In this document: one piece after another, positions 1 through 9,704 of the stretch | Layout: each line of letters opens with the position of its first letter | Numbering within the stretch: position 1 is the first letter of the stretch | DNA from: Pseudonocardia endophytica | GTDB lineage: Bacteria > Actinomycetota > Actinomycetes > Mycobacteriales > Pseudonocardiaceae | DNA: 64,000 nt | Assembly: GCF_004339565.1 (NCBI RefSeq) | Contig: NZ_SMFZ01000002.1 | Coordinates: 2,232,001-2,296,000 of the forward strand | Reading direction: 5' to 3' | Made by a program: the position numbers and the translations under genes | The notes under the pieces: model-generated | Told to the model about the DNA's origin: nothing | Databases searched by the model: none | The model's input: the letters and a program-made list of their open reading frames with translations, nothing else

Positions 1-1140
1 CGCACCCCGAGCAAGTCCGAGTCCTACGACGTGATGGGTGTGAAGGCGGTGCGGGCGGCACTGGCCGATGCGCGCGTCGACCATGGTCTGCTGCAGCAGG
101 CGTACGCCGGTTACGTCTACGGCGACTCGACCTCTGGTCAGCGCGTGCTCTACGAGGTGGGGCAGACCGGCATCCCGGTGGTGAACGTCAACAACAACTG
201 CTCGACGGGTTCCTCCGCGCTGTTCCTGGCACGGCAGGCGGTCGAGTCCGGTGCCGCCGACTGCGTGCTGGCGTTGGGGTTCGAGCAGATGCAGCGTGGG
301 GCGATCACGATGCACTGGACCGACCGGCCCGGCACGTTCGACCGGTTCGACGAGGTCGCGCAGTCGGTGCAGGGCACCTCGGACGCGCCGCTGGCCGCGC
401 AGTACTTCGGCGGCGCAGGCGCGGCGCACGCGCAGCGCTACGGCACGAAGCCCGAGACGTTCGCGGCGATCTCGGTGAAGTCCCGCAAGCACGCGGCGAA
501 CAACCCGTACGCGGTGTTCCGCGACCCGCTGACCGTCGAGGAGGTGCTGGGGTCCCCGGCGATCTTCGGACCGCTGACCCGGTTGCAGTGCTGCCCGCCG
601 ACCTGCGGGGCGGCGGCCGCGGTGATCGCCAGTGAGGAGTTCGCCCGCGCGCACGGGCTGCGGACGGACGTCGCAGTCAAGGCCCAGGCGATGACCACGG
701 ACTTCGCGTCGACGTTCGACGAGAAGGACATGACCAAGCTCGTCGGCTACGACATGGCCCAGGCCGCGGCCCGGCAGGTGTACGAGGCGTCCGGGGTGTC
801 GCCGGAGGACATCGGTGTGGCCGAGCTGCACGACTGCTTCACCGCCAACGAGCTGCTGACCTACGAGGCGCTCGGCTTCACGCCGGAGGGAACGGCGGAG
901 AAGTTCATCTCCGACGGCGACAACACCTACGGCGGCCGGGTCGTCACCAACCCGTCCGGTGGGCTGCTGTCCAAGGGCCACCCGCTCGGCGCGACCGGGC
1001 TGGCCCAGTGCGCCGAGCTGGTGTGGCAGCTGCGTGGTGAGGCCGAGGGACGGCAGGTGGACGGCGCCACGGTCGCCCTGCAGCACAACATCGGTCTCGG
1101 CGGCGCCGCCGTCGTGACGCTCTACGAGAAGGTCAGCTGA
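1..1140 (+). CDS. SCP-x-type thiolase / lipid-transfer acetyl-CoA acyltransferase, 5' partial
   Basis: The reading frame is open from base 1, so the gene begins upstream of the window; GTG 31 is not a convincing start because coding sequence in the same frame precedes it. The protein has the thiolase nucleophile region NNNCSTGSSALF (Cys near residue 67 of the visible part), a central SCP-x-like region, and the C-terminal GGLLSKGHPLGATG and QHNIGLGGAAVV motifs of the non-decarboxylating SCP-x/Ltp branch. Members of this family cleave 3-ketoacyl-CoA, or act as retro-aldolases on branched steroid side-chain CoA esters (Ltp2). It is followed after 3 bp by two MaoC genes and an SDR gene, so it should be the last enzyme of the encoded beta-oxidation cycle. 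The family is clear; the substrate is not. Confidence 0.9.
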   Translation, partial: RTPSKSESYDVMGVKAVRAALADARVDHGLLQQAYAGYVYGDSTSGQRVLYEVGQTGIPVVNVNNNCSTGSSALFLARQAVESGAADCVLALGFEQMQRGAITMHWTDRPGTFDRFDEVAQSVQGTSDAPLAAQYFGGAGAAHAQRYGTKPETFAAISVKSRKHAANNPYAVFRDPLTVEEVLGSPAIFGPLTRLQCCPPTCGAAAAVIASEEFARAHGLRTDVAVKAQAMTTDFASTFDEKDMTKLVGYDMAQAAARQVYEASGVSPEDIGVAELHDCFTANELLTYEALGFTPEGTAEKFISDGDNTYGGRVVTNPSGGLLSKGHPLGATGLAQCAELVWQLRGEAEGRQVDGATVALQHNIGLGGAAVVTLYEKVS

Positions 1141-1143
1141 GAC

Positions 1144-1569
1144 GTGGCCGTCGACCAGGACGCGATCGGGACCGAGTTGCCACCGGTGCAGCTGACCGTC
1201 GACGCCGGCCGCCTGCGGTTCTTCGCCAAGGCGACCGGTGCGCCGGTTCCGGTCGAGGACGCACCCGCCGTGCCGCCGACGTTCCTGTTCAGCATCGAGT
1301 TCGAGCAGCCGGACCCGTTCGCCTGGCTGACCCGGATCGGCGTGGACCTGCGCCATCTCCTGCACGGCGAGCAGTCCTTCGCTTACCACTCGGTCGCGCA
1401 CGCCGGCGACACGCTCGTTGCCACCCCGCGCATCGCCGACGTCTACACGAAGAAGGGCGGCACGATGGAGTTCGTCGTCAAGGACACCGCCGTGACCCGC
1501 GCCGATGGCAGCCAGGTCGCCGACCTCCGAACGGTCGCGATCATCCGCGCCCCGGAGGCGTCCCGATGA
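1144..1569 (+). CDS. MaoC-like hot-dog protein, FAS1-type N-terminal dehydratase half
   Basis: This 141-aa single hot-dog domain starts at GTG 1144, three bases after the thiolase stop. The sequence around PPTFLFSIEF and the LLHGEQSF segment resemble the N-terminal MaoC (FAS1-like dehydratase) half, which lacks the catalytic D-x(4)-H motif and pairs with a catalytic half. It overlaps the next gene, which carries that catalytic half, by 4 bp (ATGA). The two are therefore likely to form a heteromeric enoyl-CoA hydratase of the ChsH1/ChsH2 kind. The heteromer is inferred from context. Confidence 0.8.
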   Translation: MAVDQDAIGTELPPVQLTVDAGRLRFFAKATGAPVPVEDAPAVPPTFLFSIEFEQPDPFAWLTRIGVDLRHLLHGEQSFAYHSVAHAGDTLVATPRIADVYTKKGGTMEFVVKDTAVTRADGSQVADLRTVAIIRAPEASR

Positions 1570-1988
1570 CCGCGGGGACCGGGACGGCCGTGATCGAGCC
1601 CGGCGCCGAGCTGCCGCCGCTCGCGCTGCCGCCGATCTCCCGCACGACGCTCGCGCTGTACGCCGGGGCATCCGGCGACCACAACCCGATCCACATCGAC
1701 ATCGACCTCGCCCGCTCGGCCGGGCTCGCCGACGTGTTCGCCCACGGCATGCTCTCGATGGCCTACCTCGGGCGGCTCCTCACCGGCTGGGTACCGCAGG
1801 AGCGTATCCGCTCGTTACGGGTGCGTTTTGCCGCGCTCACGCCGGTGCACGCCACGCCGACCTGCACCGGACGCGTGGCCTCCGTCGAGGACGGCCTGGC
1901 GACCCTCGAGCTCGCCGTCACGCTCGCCGACGGCACCGTGACCGTCACCGGCGACGCCACCGTCGCCGTCGACCGACACCCCCGCTGA
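1566..1988 (+). CDS. MaoC family (R)-enoyl-CoA hydratase, catalytic half
   Basis: This 140-aa hot-dog protein contains the MaoC signature ASGDHNPIHIDIDLARSAG followed by FAHGMLSMAYLGR. The Asp and His of GDHNPIH are the usual hydratase catalytic pair. It hydrates 2-enoyl-CoA to (R)-3-hydroxyacyl-CoA. Its ATG overlaps the end of the preceding FAS1-like half by 4 bp, indicating translational coupling and stoichiometric partnership. The downstream SDR would oxidise its product. Confidence 0.88.
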   Translation: MTAGTGTAVIEPGAELPPLALPPISRTTLALYAGASGDHNPIHIDIDLARSAGLADVFAHGMLSMAYLGRLLTGWVPQERIRSLRVRFAALTPVHATPTCTGRVASVEDGLATLELAVTLADGTVTVTGDATVAVDRHPR

Positions 1989-2003
1989 AAGGTCAGCCGA
2001 ATC

Positions 2004-2834
2004 GTGGGAAACCTTCAGAACAAGACCGCCATCGTGTCCGGCTCCGGGCGGGGCATCGGCCGTGAGATCGCACTCAAGCTCGCCGCCGAAGGCGCGTCCG
2101 TCGTGGTCAACGACCTCGACGCCGAACCGGCGAAGGAGACCGTCGCCGCCGTCGAGGCCGCGGGCGGGCGGGCACACACCTGCATCGGCTCGGTCACCGA
2201 GGACGGCTTCGCCGACCGGTTCGTGCAGACTGCGGTCGACTCGTTCGGCGGACTCGACATCATCGTCAACAACGCCGGCTACACCTGGGACAACGTCGTC
2301 CAGAAGATGACCGACGAGCAGTGGGACGCGATCCTCGACGTCCACCTCAAGGCACCGTTCCGGATCCTCCGAGCCGCACAGCCGGTCATCTCCGCCGCGG
2401 TCAAGAAGGCTCGCGCGGCAGGAGACCCGGTGCCCTGCCGCAAGGTCGTCAACATCTCCTCCATCGCCGGGCTCGGCGGCAACGCGGGCCAGGCCAACTA
2501 CGCCGCCGCCAAAGCGGGCGTCACCGGCCTGACCAAGACCATGACCAAGGAGTGGGGCCGCTACAACGTCACTGTCAACACCGTCGCGTTCGGACTGATC
2601 AAGACGCGGCTGAGCGATGCGGCGGCCGGTTCGGACAGCACGATCGACATCGAGGGCCGGGAGATCAAAGTCGGCGTCAACCCCGAGCTCCTGTCCACCA
2701 TGGAGCAGATGATCCCGCTCGGCCGAGGCGGCACACCCGCCGAGGCGGCCGGCGCGGTCTACCTGCTCTGCACCCCCGAGTCGGACTACATCAGCGGGCA
2801 GACGCTCGTCTGCGGCGGCGGCTTCTCGCTGTAG
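2004..2834 (+). CDS. SDR family 3-hydroxyacyl-CoA / 3-oxoacyl reductase (FabG-like)
   Basis: This 276-aa classical SDR has the cofactor motif SGSGRGIG near residue 12, NNAG near residue 90, the catalytic Ser in VVNISSIAG, and the Tyr-x3-Lys in NYAAAKAG. The C-terminal ESDYISGQTLVCGGG segment is also typical of FabG-like members. It starts at GTG 2004, 15 bp after the MaoC stop. In this operon it most likely works as the NAD-dependent (R)-3-hydroxyacyl-CoA dehydrogenase of beta-oxidation, as the ChsB1-type SDRs do. That role is inferred from the neighbours. Confidence 0.88.
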   Translation: MGNLQNKTAIVSGSGRGIGREIALKLAAEGASVVVNDLDAEPAKETVAAVEAAGGRAHTCIGSVTEDGFADRFVQTAVDSFGGLDIIVNNAGYTWDNVVQKMTDEQWDAILDVHLKAPFRILRAAQPVISAAVKKARAAGDPVPCRKVVNISSIAGLGGNAGQANYAAAKAGVTGLTKTMTKEWGRYNVTVNTVAFGLIKTRLSDAAAGSDSTIDIEGREIKVGVNPELLSTMEQMIPLGRGGTPAEAAGAVYLLCTPESDYISGQTLVCGGGFSL

Positions 2835-2848
2835 GGAGCGCGATCATC

Positions 2849-4093
<1,245 letters not shown>

Positions 4094-4147
4094 CCACCGG
4101 CCCCGACGCGGTGGCGATTCGACGGGCCAGACCTGAAGGGAATGACG

Positions 4148-5326
4148 ATGACCATCGATGAGCTGCGGGGGACGGTGGCGGAGTTCCTCGCCGCGCACGA
4201 TCCTGCCACGATCGGGCGGACGGAGTTCCTGCGCGCCCGTTACGCCGCAGGGCTGGCGTGGGTGTACTTCCCGGCCGGTCACGGCGGTCTCGGTGCAGCG
4301 CGAGAGTGGCAGGCGGAGCTGGACCGGCTGTTCGCCGACGCGGGCGCACCGGACAACAACCCGCAGGCCAACGGCGTCGGGCTCGGCATGGCCGGACCGA
4401 TGATCCTCGCCTTCGGCACGGACGAGCAGAGGCAGCGGTTCCTTCGTCCCTTGTGGACCGGCGAGGAGATCTGGTGCCAGCTGTTCAGCGAACCCGGCGC
4501 CGGATCCGACCTGGCCGCGGTGTCGACCCGCGCGGTGCGCGACGGCGAGGACTGGGTGGTCGACGGACAGAAGGTGTGGACCTCGGGTGCGCACCTCGCC
4601 CGGTTCGGGATCCTGGTCGCCAGGACCGATCCCGAGCTGCCCAAGCATCGCGGGCTGACCTACTTCCTGTGCGACATGACCGATCCCGGTGTGGACGTGC
4701 GCCCGTTGCGCCAGATCACCGGTGAGGCGGAGTTCAACGAGGTGTTCCTCAGCGGCGTGCGGATCCCGGACACCCAGCGGCTCGGCCAGGTGGGCCAGGG
4801 GTGGGCCGTGGCCACCGCGACGCTGAACGGCGAGCGCGTCGCCATCGGCGACCGCGCGCCGTCGCGCGAGAGCGGCATGATCGGCGTGGTCGCGCAGGCA
4901 TGGCGGGACAACCCCGGCCTGCGCACCGCGGAGCTGCACGACCGGCTGCTGAGGCTATGGGTGGACGCCGAGGTCGCCCGGCTGAGCGCGCAGCGCCTAC
5001 GGCAGAAGCTCGCCACCGGCACCCTCGGACCCGAGGGGGCGGCCATGAAGATCACCTTCGCGAGGATCAGTCAGCAGCTCTCCGGGCTCGAGCTGGAGCT
5101 GCTGGGCGAGCAAGGCCTGCGCTACTCGGACTGGGCCATGGTGCGGCCCGACCGGGTCGACTTCACCGCCCGCGACGCGGGCTACCGCTACCTGCGCGCC
5201 AAGGGCAACTCGATCGAGGGCGGCACCTCGGAGATCCTCCGCAACGTCGTCGCCGAGCGCGTGCTCGGCCTGCCCGCCGAGCCGCGCGTGGACAAGGACG
5301 TCCCCTGGAAGGACCTCGCCAAGTGA
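4148..5326 (+). CDS. Acyl-CoA dehydrogenase (FadE-type), first of a pair
   Basis: This acyl-CoA dehydrogenase is about 392 aa. The middle domain shows the FAD/substrate motif QLFSEPGAGSDLA and DGQKVWTSGAH; the C-terminal domain shows GNSIEGGTSEILRNVVAERVLG. Two ATGs lie at 4142 and 4148. AAGGG ending at 4140 is 7 nt before 4148 but only 1 nt before 4142, so 4148 is preferred. It overlaps the next dehydrogenase gene (GTG 5323) by 4 bp. Such adjacent pairs in actinobacterial steroid and branched-chain catabolic operons form alpha2beta2 enzymes (FadE28/29 type). It should introduce the 2,3-double bond acted on by the MaoC pair. Confidence 0.9.
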   Translation: MTIDELRGTVAEFLAAHDPATIGRTEFLRARYAAGLAWVYFPAGHGGLGAAREWQAELDRLFADAGAPDNNPQANGVGLGMAGPMILAFGTDEQRQRFLRPLWTGEEIWCQLFSEPGAGSDLAAVSTRAVRDGEDWVVDGQKVWTSGAHLARFGILVARTDPELPKHRGLTYFLCDMTDPGVDVRPLRQITGEAEFNEVFLSGVRIPDTQRLGQVGQGWAVATATLNGERVAIGDRAPSRESGMIGVVAQAWRDNPGLRTAELHDRLLRLWVDAEVARLSAQRLRQKLATGTLGPEGAAMKITFARISQQLSGLELELLGEQGLRYSDWAMVRPDRVDFTARDAGYRYLRAKGNSIEGGTSEILRNVVAERVLGLPAEPRVDKDVPWKDLAK

Positions 5327-6429
5327 GCGAACTGGACCTGCTCTACACCGACGTCGAGGACGACCTGCGTGCCTCGGTGCGGGATCTGCTCACCGACCAC
5401 TGCCCGCCGACCGCGGTGACGGCGCTCTACGACGGGGACCGATCCGTGGTGACCGGGTTGTGGAAGGCGCTCGCCTGCGACCTCGATCTGGCCGGCCTCT
5501 TGGTACCCGAGGAGCGCGGTGGCGCGGGCGCCTCGGCGCGGGAGGCGGCCGTCGTGCTGGAAGAGCTCGGCCGCGCCGCCGCCCCGGTGCCATTCCTGAC
5601 CAGCGCGGTCGTCGCCGCCACCGCGCTTCTCGACAGCGACGGCGACGTGCTTGCCGAGGTCGCGGCGGGCGAACGCACCGCCGCGCTCGCGGTCCCGCTG
5701 TCCACGACGCCGCACGACACACCACCGGCCGTGCGTGCCGACGACGGGCTGCTGACCGGCGCCGTCGGCGCCGTGGCCGGGGCGCTGGAGGCCGACGTCC
5801 TGCTCGTGCCCGCAGTGGACGGCGACGGCGGGCCGGCCGGCGCGCAGCTGTTCGCGGTGTCGGCCGCCGCCGCCGGCGTCACACCCGTCGTGTCCCTGGA
5901 CATGACCCGGCAGCTGGCCGACGTCACACTGGAGCGCGCCATCGGCACACCGGTCGTCGACCGTGCGGAGCCCGCCGTGCGCCGGGCGCTACGCGTCGGT
6001 GCGGCGCTGCTCGCCTCGGAGCAGGTGGGTCTTGCAGGCTGGTGCCTGGACGAGACGGTCGGCTACCTGAAGCAGCGCCGCCAGTTCGGTCGCGCGGTGG
6101 GCGGGTTCCAGGCACTCAAACACCGCCTCGCCGACCTCGCCGTCAACCTGGACGCCGCAACTGCCGCCGCCCGCTACGCCGCGGCCGCGCTGGCGGCGGA
6201 CCACCCGGACGCCGGGATCGCGGCGTCCGTCGCGCAGGCCTGCTGCAGTGACGTGGCGGTGGCCGCGGCCGAGGAGGCCGTGCAGCTGCACGGTGGGATC
6301 GGCATGACCTGGGAGCACCCGGCGCACCTCTATCTCAAGCGCGCGAAGGCCGACCAGATCGCGCTCGGCATCCCTGGCGTGCACCGAGCACACCTCGCCG
6401 GACTGGTCGACCTGCCTCCACCGCGGTGA
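5323..6429 (+). CDS. Acyl-CoA dehydrogenase, second subunit-like member
   Basis: This 368-aa acyl-CoA dehydrogenase starts at GTG 5323 (GTGA overlap with the previous gene). Recognisable segments are CDLDLAGLLVPEERGGAGAS, YLKQRRQFGRAVGGFQALKHRLADL and VQLHGGIGMTWEHPAHLYLKR, typical of the shorter partner in heterotetrameric actinobacterial acyl-CoA dehydrogenases. The 4-bp overlap argues for co-translation with the first subunit. It is the last gene of the visible operon before a 430-bp gap. Confidence 0.88.
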   Translation: MSELDLLYTDVEDDLRASVRDLLTDHCPPTAVTALYDGDRSVVTGLWKALACDLDLAGLLVPEERGGAGASAREAAVVLEELGRAAAPVPFLTSAVVAATALLDSDGDVLAEVAAGERTAALAVPLSTTPHDTPPAVRADDGLLTGAVGAVAGALEADVLLVPAVDGDGGPAGAQLFAVSAAAAGVTPVVSLDMTRQLADVTLERAIGTPVVDRAEPAVRRALRVGAALLASEQVGLAGWCLDETVGYLKQRRQFGRAVGGFQALKHRLADLAVNLDAATAAARYAAAALAADHPDAGIAASVAQACCSDVAVAAAEEAVQLHGGIGMTWEHPAHLYLKRAKADQIALGIPGVHRAHLAGLVDLPPPR

Positions 6430-6449
6430 CAAGCCCACGCCGCGGCACC

Positions 6450-6606
6450 CACGCTCTTCAAGCCAGCACCCATCCCGCAATGAACTCGACGACACCGGCC
6501 CAATCGAACCAAGGAGCGCGCGAGTCGTCCCCGCATAATCCCTGTTCACCGCGTCTGATGCGACCCGGATCGTCGTCTCGATCGCTTCCTGACGAGTTCT
6601 AGACAT
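6450..6606 (-). pseudogene. Possible TetR-type regulator N-terminal remnant
   Basis: From ATG 6606 leftward the translation begins MSRTRQEAIETTIRVASDAV and continues RDYAGTTRALLG, similar in pattern to TetR helix 1 and the GYAGTT turn. The expected IA-xx-AGVS recognition helix is absent. The stretch faces the amine oxidase promoter, where a divergent local regulator would sit. Similarity is short, so this is tentative. Confidence 0.25.
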
Positions 6607-6608
6607 GC

Positions 6609-6636
6609 TTGCAATCTTGCAGATTTTCTGTAAGGT
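6609..6636 (+). promoter_or_regulatory. Predicted promoter with operator-like dyads upstream of the amine oxidase operon
   Basis: TTGCAA (6609-6614) and TAAGGT (6631-6636) are separated by 16 bp and match actinobacterial -35 and TAnnnT -10 elements. A perfect dyad TGCAA-TC-TTGCA (6610-6621) and a second dyad TTGCAGA-TTT-TCTGTAA (6617-6633, one mismatch) overlap the promoter, as a repressor site would. The start codon is about 220 bp downstream, so a long leader is implied. Confidence 0.45.
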
Positions 6637-6859
6637 AACGCGCATCACTGAGGTGGAACCTCCGGTTGGTACGTGTCGGCGGACCCGCGGACTCCGATCG
6701 AGTCCGCCGGTTCGACCGTGTTCCCCGGCGTGAACCGTCCGCGCCGGGCAGCAGCAACGGCGTGTGACCAGGTCGCCGCTCGGCAGGACGGCGTCGTGCG
6801 ACGGCTGACCGGCACGGTCACGGAATCAGACATGACGCAGGCGGAAGGACGGAAGCTGC

Positions 6860-8218
6860 ATGAACCCCGAAGAGAACCGTTACGACGCAGTCGTGATCGG
6901 TGCCGGCTTCGCCGGGATCACCTCGGCGCGCGACCTGACCGAGCAGGGAAACCGAGTTCTGCTGCTGGAGGCCCGCGACCGTCTCGGAGGTCGTACCTGG
7001 ACGAAGAAGTTCCCCGGGACCGACATGAACGTCGAGATGGGCGGCCAGTTCATCATGCCCGGTAGCAATCCGGCGGTCGAACGGGAGATGGCTCGGTACG
7101 GCGTCGAGACGGTGTACGTAGCCGAGCCCGGCGAGTATCCGACCATTCTGAACGGTAAGCGTAATCCCGGACCGTTCCCGGTGCCGATCGAACAGCTGCT
7201 CGACTTCGAGAAGGCTTTGGTCCACTGCGTGCTGGCGTCGTCGCGTATCACACAGGGGATCCCCCTCGATCACCAGGGAGTCGAGGATCTCGATATCCCG
7301 ATGGCCGATTTCCTGGCTCCGCTTGATCTCCCAGTGGAAACGCGCGAGTTCGTCGAGACGGTTGCGAATCTCGTGTCGTTCCGCCCGGCGGAGGAGGTGT
7401 CGGCCCTTCAGTTCCTGAACATGATGTCCTGTTTCGGTAACAGTCCCCTCGGTCTCTACGGTGCGCTGGGCGCCTACCTGGAGACGGGCCTGCTGCTCGA
7501 GCGGATGACGGCCGACATCACCGAGGTGCGGTTGAACACCCCTGTCGCGCGCGTGGATCAGTCTGGCGCAGACGTACTCGTCACGACCGCGCACGGGGAG
7601 ACGATCACGGCCTCGGCCGTCGTCGTCGCGACACCGATGAACACGTGGAACGACATCGAGTTCCTGCCGCAGCTGAGCGAGACCAAGCGGGTCACCTCCG
7701 ACGAACGCCACGGTGCCGACCGATCCGGCAAAGCCATGCTGCGGCTGCGAAAGCTTCCGGTCGTTCCGCTCGTCGTCGGGTCCCCGAAGACCACCGGCGG
7801 CGCGTTCATGCTCGCCTCCGAGGGCGAGTTCGACAACGGCGACCCGTTGATGGCGATGTTCGGAATGCTATCGCTCGACACCGACGAATGGAATCTCGAC
7901 TACGACAGCCGCGAGTCCGTCGACGCCGCATTGCAGTCGCTTCTGCCGGGCGCGGAACTGGTCGAATACGACGCTCACAACTTCAACGCCGACCCGTACT
8001 CCAAGGGTGACTGGGTGAGCTGGAAGCCGGGCCGTGTCACCAAGTCGCATTCGGCCCTTGGTGCTGCCGAGGGACGGATCGCGTTCGCGACGGCCGACGT
8101 CGCGCCGAAATGGCTGATGACGATCGAGGGTGCGGTGGAGTGCGGCCACAAGGCTGCACACCAGACCCTCAACCAGCTGGTGCGCCTGCGTGAATCGTCG
8201 CTCGTACGGCCGCTCTGA
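6860..8218 (+). CDS. Flavin-containing amine oxidase (FAD-dependent), copy 1
   Basis: This 452-aa protein has an N-terminal FAD Rossmann motif VVIGAGFAGITSARDL, LLLEARDRLGGRT, and the GG motif in EMGGQFIMPG, all typical of the monoamine-oxidase/polyamine-oxidase superfamily. No signal peptide is seen, so it should be cytoplasmic. ATG 6860 is preceded by GGAAGGA-type ribosome-binding sequence. A related enzyme lies at 9705, with an MFS carrier in between, suggesting uptake and oxidation of an amine or similar substrate. The substrate cannot be read from the sequence. Its C-terminus is shorter in GG-rich FAD-contact sequence than copy 2. Confidence 0.85.
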   Translation: MNPEENRYDAVVIGAGFAGITSARDLTEQGNRVLLLEARDRLGGRTWTKKFPGTDMNVEMGGQFIMPGSNPAVEREMARYGVETVYVAEPGEYPTILNGKRNPGPFPVPIEQLLDFEKALVHCVLASSRITQGIPLDHQGVEDLDIPMADFLAPLDLPVETREFVETVANLVSFRPAEEVSALQFLNMMSCFGNSPLGLYGALGAYLETGLLLERMTADITEVRLNTPVARVDQSGADVLVTTAHGETITASAVVVATPMNTWNDIEFLPQLSETKRVTSDERHGADRSGKAMLRLRKLPVVPLVVGSPKTTGGAFMLASEGEFDNGDPLMAMFGMLSLDTDEWNLDYDSRESVDAALQSLLPGAELVEYDAHNFNADPYSKGDWVSWKPGRVTKSHSALGAAEGRIAFATADVAPKWLMTIEGAVECGHKAAHQTLNQLVRLRESSLVRPL

Positions 8219-8292
8219 CGGCGCCCGTCGCCTGCGCGGTGAATCGAACGGTCAGCAAATCGTGCACGTCGGTCGATCGGAGGTAAGCGGCT

Positions 8293-9558
8293 GTGTGGAA
8301 GTTGGCGGACAACAAGTGGGTCATCCTCGTGGTGTCCTATCTGGTCGTAGTGGGCCTGTCTCTCCCGTACTACGGATGGACGCCCGCGCTCCTGTCGGTC
8401 TCGGAGGACCTCGGGCTCGACTACACGCAGGCGGGTGCGCTGTCCTCGGTGACCGCGCTCGCCGGCGGGATCGCGTTGCTCCTCGGAGGAGCTGTCGTCG
8501 TCCGGACGGGACCCAAGAACGTCATCCTCGTCGCTCTGGTCATCGGCATCGCGGGCCAGGTGCTGTTCGCGTCGGCCGACAGCTACCCGGTTGCGATGCT
8601 CGCCCGCGCGATCAGCGGGGTCGCCGTCGGTCTGATGATGGTGGCACCCTTCACGATGGCGATCAGCTGGTTCATCGAATCCCGGCAGGCCGGTCGCGCG
8701 ACGGGCGTGATGGTCTCCAGCGACGGCGCGGGCTTCCTGCTCGGGCTCGTGTTGTTCGGTGCGGTGCTCACCGCAGTCGGATGGCGCTCCGGGCTGCTGT
8801 GGCAGGCCGGTTACCTCGCGGTTCTGTTCGTGCTGGCTCTGGTCTTTCTACGGGACCCGGTCGTCGCGCAGCCGGAGCAGGCGACGCCTGAGGCCGATGA
8901 GCGGCGAACTGGTGCGACCGGTGTGGTCCTCCGTGCCCTCCGATCACGCAACGTCCTGCTCGGGATGGCCTTCTACGTCGGTGTCTGGGGGCTGTTCAGC
9001 CTCATCGCGGCATGGATGCCCACCGTTCTGGTGGAGGGCGCGGGCTGGTCGGAGTCGCTCGCCGGTCTGTTCGCGTCGCTTCCGGCGGTCTTCGGCGTTA
9101 TCACCGCGGTTGCCGCCGGGCTGATGTCGGACAGGTTCGTCGCGAAGCGCTGGACGTACATCCTCGTGGCCGGTCTGGCGACGACCGCGGCGGTGGTCCT
9201 CCTCGCCGTCGGGATCAGCGTCGGGAACTACACCCTGGCGGCCGTCGCGCTGCCCCTGGTCGGTCTGGCGGGCTACGGCGGAATGCCTCTCGTGCTGGCG
9301 CGGTCGAACGAGTCGGTGGCGCCGGAGCACGTCGCCGCCTCCAACGGCCTCGTCCTGGGAAGCGGTTTCCTGATCGGTGGCATCGTCTACCCGTTCGTGC
9401 TGGGTGGTGTCCGGGACGCGACCGGCGGTTTCGGCGCCGGGTTCGTCGCGATCGCGATCGCGTCGTTCGTGCTGTGTGTCGCCGTCCAGCTCCTCGGTCG
9501 GGGAGAGCGGCAGCAGGCACCGTCGGCGCCGTCCGACGGTGCGGTGATCACTGGGTAG
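8293..9558 (+). CDS. MFS transporter
   Basis: This 421-aa polytopic protein has roughly 12 hydrophobic segments and starts at GTG 8293 after GGAGGTAAG. The first helices run from WVILVVSYLVVVGLSLPYYG. The sequence fits the general nitrate/nitrite-oxalate-cyanate style of MFS carriers rather than drug efflux, but that assignment is weak. Its location between two amine oxidase genes implies import of their substrate. Confidence 0.85.
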   Translation: MWKLADNKWVILVVSYLVVVGLSLPYYGWTPALLSVSEDLGLDYTQAGALSSVTALAGGIALLLGGAVVVRTGPKNVILVALVIGIAGQVLFASADSYPVAMLARAISGVAVGLMMVAPFTMAISWFIESRQAGRATGVMVSSDGAGFLLGLVLFGAVLTAVGWRSGLLWQAGYLAVLFVLALVFLRDPVVAQPEQATPEADERRTGATGVVLRALRSRNVLLGMAFYVGVWGLFSLIAAWMPTVLVEGAGWSESLAGLFASLPAVFGVITAVAAGLMSDRFVAKRWTYILVAGLATTAAVVLLAVGISVGNYTLAAVALPLVGLAGYGGMPLVLARSNESVAPEHVAASNGLVLGSGFLIGGIVYPFVLGGVRDATGGFGAGFVAIAIASFVLCVAVQLLGRGERQQAPSAPSDGAVITG

Positions 9559-9704
9559 GCCGAGTCCCGTTCGCCGTCGGCGCACGCACGGATCGCTCGT
9601 CGACGGCGACCGGGTCACAGGCGCACCGGCCCGTCCGCACCCGACGGGGCCGCGGTCGCCGGATGGGAGCGGGTGTGGTGCCCGATGTGTGGTGAGGAGC
9701 GGAC

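Larger units (their letters stand above)
6430..6859. other. 430-bp intergenic region with promoter, dyads and a possible decayed regulator
   Basis: No intact gene is seen here. On the minus strand a short open stretch from ATG 6606 reads MSRTRQEAIETTIRVASDAV then RDYAGTT, which loosely resembles the start of a TetR HTH protein. It loses similarity within about 40 codons and runs into antisense of the dehydrogenase gene. The plus strand holds a promoter-like pair (6609-6636) and two overlapping dyads. Confidence 0.4.
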
